Shown piece by piece: positions 62,542 through 64,000 of a DNA stretch of 64,000 nt (within the stretch, counting starts at the first letter, position 1; each line of letters opens with the position of its first letter). The DNA is from Glandiceps talaboti (Eukaryota > Hemichordata > Enteropneusta > Spengelidae), in NCBI RefSeq assembly GCF_964340395.1, contig NC_135552.1, positions 25,989,681-26,053,680 of the forward strand. Direction: 5' to 3'. A program made the translations under genes and the position numbers. Under the pieces are notes generated by a model. The model had not been told where the DNA came from, made no database searches, and was given only the letters and a program-made list of their open reading frames with translations.

Positions 62542-62828
62542 AGGGGAATGCCGCTCCAGGAAGTAAAGTATTTTCATAAACTTTCACTCGATTGCCAAGA
62601 CACACCAAATTATGAATATTTCTCTCACATCTATTGTTCTGTTAATGGTGCACCATGATATCATGGGTCTTGGCAGACATGAATATTTAGATGCACAATA
62701 CCTATTCATGACTCGTAAGTGCTTATTTCCTTCAGCTAAATAATTTATGTGATATGAAATCATGAAGTGACTCTCCAGAACTCAAAAGTTCACAAAAATA
62801 CTTTCATTTTCTGGAGTGGTTTGCCTCT
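62542..62828. mobile_element. MITE family 2, copy B
   Basis: A 287-bp element is flanked by TTAA at 62538-62541 and 62829-62832. The inverted ends share the words CTCCAG and AAAGTATTTT over about 45 bp. It is non-coding. Copy A, disrupted by another MITE, is at 24611-25290. Confidence 0.75.
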
Positions 62829-63315
62829 TTAATGAAGTATTCTATTTTAAGCAAATCCTTTCATCAAGGACTTTTGGGTGGAGTAGGGTCGATTGAAGCC
62901 CTGAATTCTATTCAAGTTATAACTATTCTTTAATCATCTTAATTCTGAAAGCCAGCCACAGTAATTTGTTCATTTCTTTTAGTTGTTAATAATTACCATG
63001 ACCATAACATGGAATTTATTGCATAGCATATTCTAATTTCACACTCAGTTAAATGGGAGTGAAATGGATTTTGATTATAATGTACATGACACATACATAT
63101 CTAATTGAGGTACTGTATCTACAAATATTTGAGTTGAAATTGACCACCAAAATTTGCATATCAAAAGCGAAAACTCAACCACAAATTCAAATATTATCAA
63201 ATAGTTACTATCTATACAATCTATATCTGTGACCATTGTAAGGTAGTGACGACCATCATGAAGGTCCTCTTCTCTTCCATCTCTCTGACATCTATTTGCA
63301 TATAATGTGTAGTAC

Positions 63316-63475
63316 CATGCTAAACATCTCATCTCGCTAGAGATATCTGCATGTTTGTCAACATCTATGCGCATACTGCCATGCTAAACATCTGGTTTGA
63401 GAGAGCCGACATAATTGTCAACATCTATTTGTATATTATCATACTAAACATCTGGTTTGAGATAGCCACCATGTT
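63316..63475 (-). repeat. 60-64-bp tandem repeat containing the stop codon of the right-edge gene
   Basis: Units start at about 63316, 63380 and 63440, each with CATGCTAAACATCT or a close form. The third contains the real stop codon (63444-63446) and last codons; the two others lie in the 3' UTR and repeat the same end. Confidence 0.8.
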
Positions 63476-63925
63476 TTTCCCACAATTCAATGGCTTTGTT
63501 GATGATTAGATCAGCATTGTCTTGTGGTATCTGCAAATAAGTTGAAAAGTTAATTTGCATAAATTGTGCACTATGAATTGACTACATGATCATTATACAA
63601 TCTTGTGTAAAACTTCAAAAGCAGATATTGGAAATATTGTCAGATGGGTAAACAGAAAACACACAAGAATTCAAGAGACATTTGGACAAACAATATCCCG
63701 GTTGCAAATTTTGCAGAGAGTTCAGGAATCATATTTTTTTACATGAAATAAAACGATGAGTTCAAATTGTCAACTATATCTACAGCTGTACGTACCTTTT
63801 GTAAAAACTTGATGACATTCTCTGGTGTTTTCATATTAAGTAACGGTCGTTGCAATGTGACAACTATTGCTACAGCTGTAAATATTAGTATTGCACAGGC
63901 TCCTCCAATTATTCTATCCCAAAGT
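63444..63925 (-). CDS. C-terminal two exons of an unrecognised single-pass membrane protein (partial)
   Basis: Exons 63796-63925 and 63444-63530 join in frame and end at a TAG; the rest of the gene lies beyond the right edge. The visible 71 residues contain a hydrophobic segment of about 20 residues (GGACAILIFTAVAIVVTL) preceded by LWDRI and followed by QRPLLNMKTPENV, an amphipathic stretch and the end EKHGGYLKPDV. Basic and polar residues on both sides suggest one membrane span near the C-terminus with a short soluble tail of about 48 residues. I do not recognise the family. Splice borders are consensus (GTACG donor, CATAG and TGCAG acceptors), which supports a real gene. Confidence 0.7.
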
Positions 63926-64000
63926 CTATGAGGAATAGAAAAGAAATACTAATTGATTTCTGACTGTGAAGCAATAACAATGTATCACTCATGTATATGC

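Larger units (their letters stand above)
60118..63443. other. VPS26 promoter and 3' flank of the right-edge gene
   Basis: The VPS26 promoter should lie just above 60118; CCAATATGGCCG at 60151 resembles known promoter words but is not decisive. TTTATT at 60813-60818 could be a distant polyadenylation signal (AATAAA on minus) of the right-edge gene. A TTAA-flanked MITE lies at 62542-62828 and a TGACCTTTGACCCC direct-repeat site at 62361. No other gene is seen. Confidence 0.55.

Noticed and set aside
63075-63374. 99-codon open frame on the minus strand near the right edge
   Set aside because: Overlaps the tandem copies in the 3' UTR of the membrane protein gene; no family likeness.

Overview
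The window is nuclear DNA of an AT-rich invertebrate animal. Its genes are split by many short GT-AG introns, and it is dense in TG/CA, TATG/CATA and TA microsatellites, poly-C/poly-G runs and small non-autonomous DNA transposons. RING2, VPS26, a NIMA-related kinase and a secreted protein with a short-chain-collagen-C4-like domain show it is a metazoan. The gene content would suit a marine spiralian or an invertebrate deuterostome; the sequence alone does not let me choose. All exon models were read by eye from splice signals, frame and similarity to remembered families. Five models (two acetyltransferases excepted as noted) close in frame from ATG to stop.

Left part (1-21 kb): three tandem, same-strand paralogues of a GNAT acetyltransferase with a C-terminal YitH-like domain. 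Copy A (422-2133) lacks its first exon in the window. Copy B (5608-9194) and copy C (10332-16104) appear to start with an 8-nt coding micro-exon. The first intron of B holds the 3' end of a LINE, and that of C holds a broken Ty3/gypsy fossil. Directly behind the last codons of copy C lies an apparently perfect 2,319-bp tandem duplication (16092-20729).

Middle (22-41 kb): a NEK-family kinase (minus strand, 15 exons, 538 codons) and the Polycomb E3 ligase RING2/RNF2 (plus strand, 9 exons, 367 codons) stand head to head. The 1.24-kb spacer between them carries a GC-rich perfect palindrome resembling an NRF1 site. The NEK introns hold nested MITEs, tandem repeats and an array of copied splice-donor sequences.

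Right part (43-64 kb, genes on the minus strand): a secreted protein (354 codons: signal peptide, acidic spacer, kringle, short-chain-collagen-C4-like domain); a 6-kb gene-poor stretch with a foldback transposon and a palindromic MITE; VPS26, the arrestin-like subunit of retromer (9 exons, 315 codons); and at the edge the last two exons of an unrecognised membrane protein whose stop-codon region is triplicated.

The genes have no common pathway. RING2 acts in chromatin, VPS26 in endosomal sorting, NEK probably in cilia or cell cycle, the kringle protein outside the cell, and the acetyltransferases on unknown small molecules. The most unusual structures are two foldback elements with tandemly repeated ends and 8-9-bp target duplications, TG-rich arrays sitting just downstream of the splice donors of four different genes, the copied donor array in NEK, an inverted repeat enclosing the last exon of VPS26, and the kringle plus collagen-C4 domain pairing.
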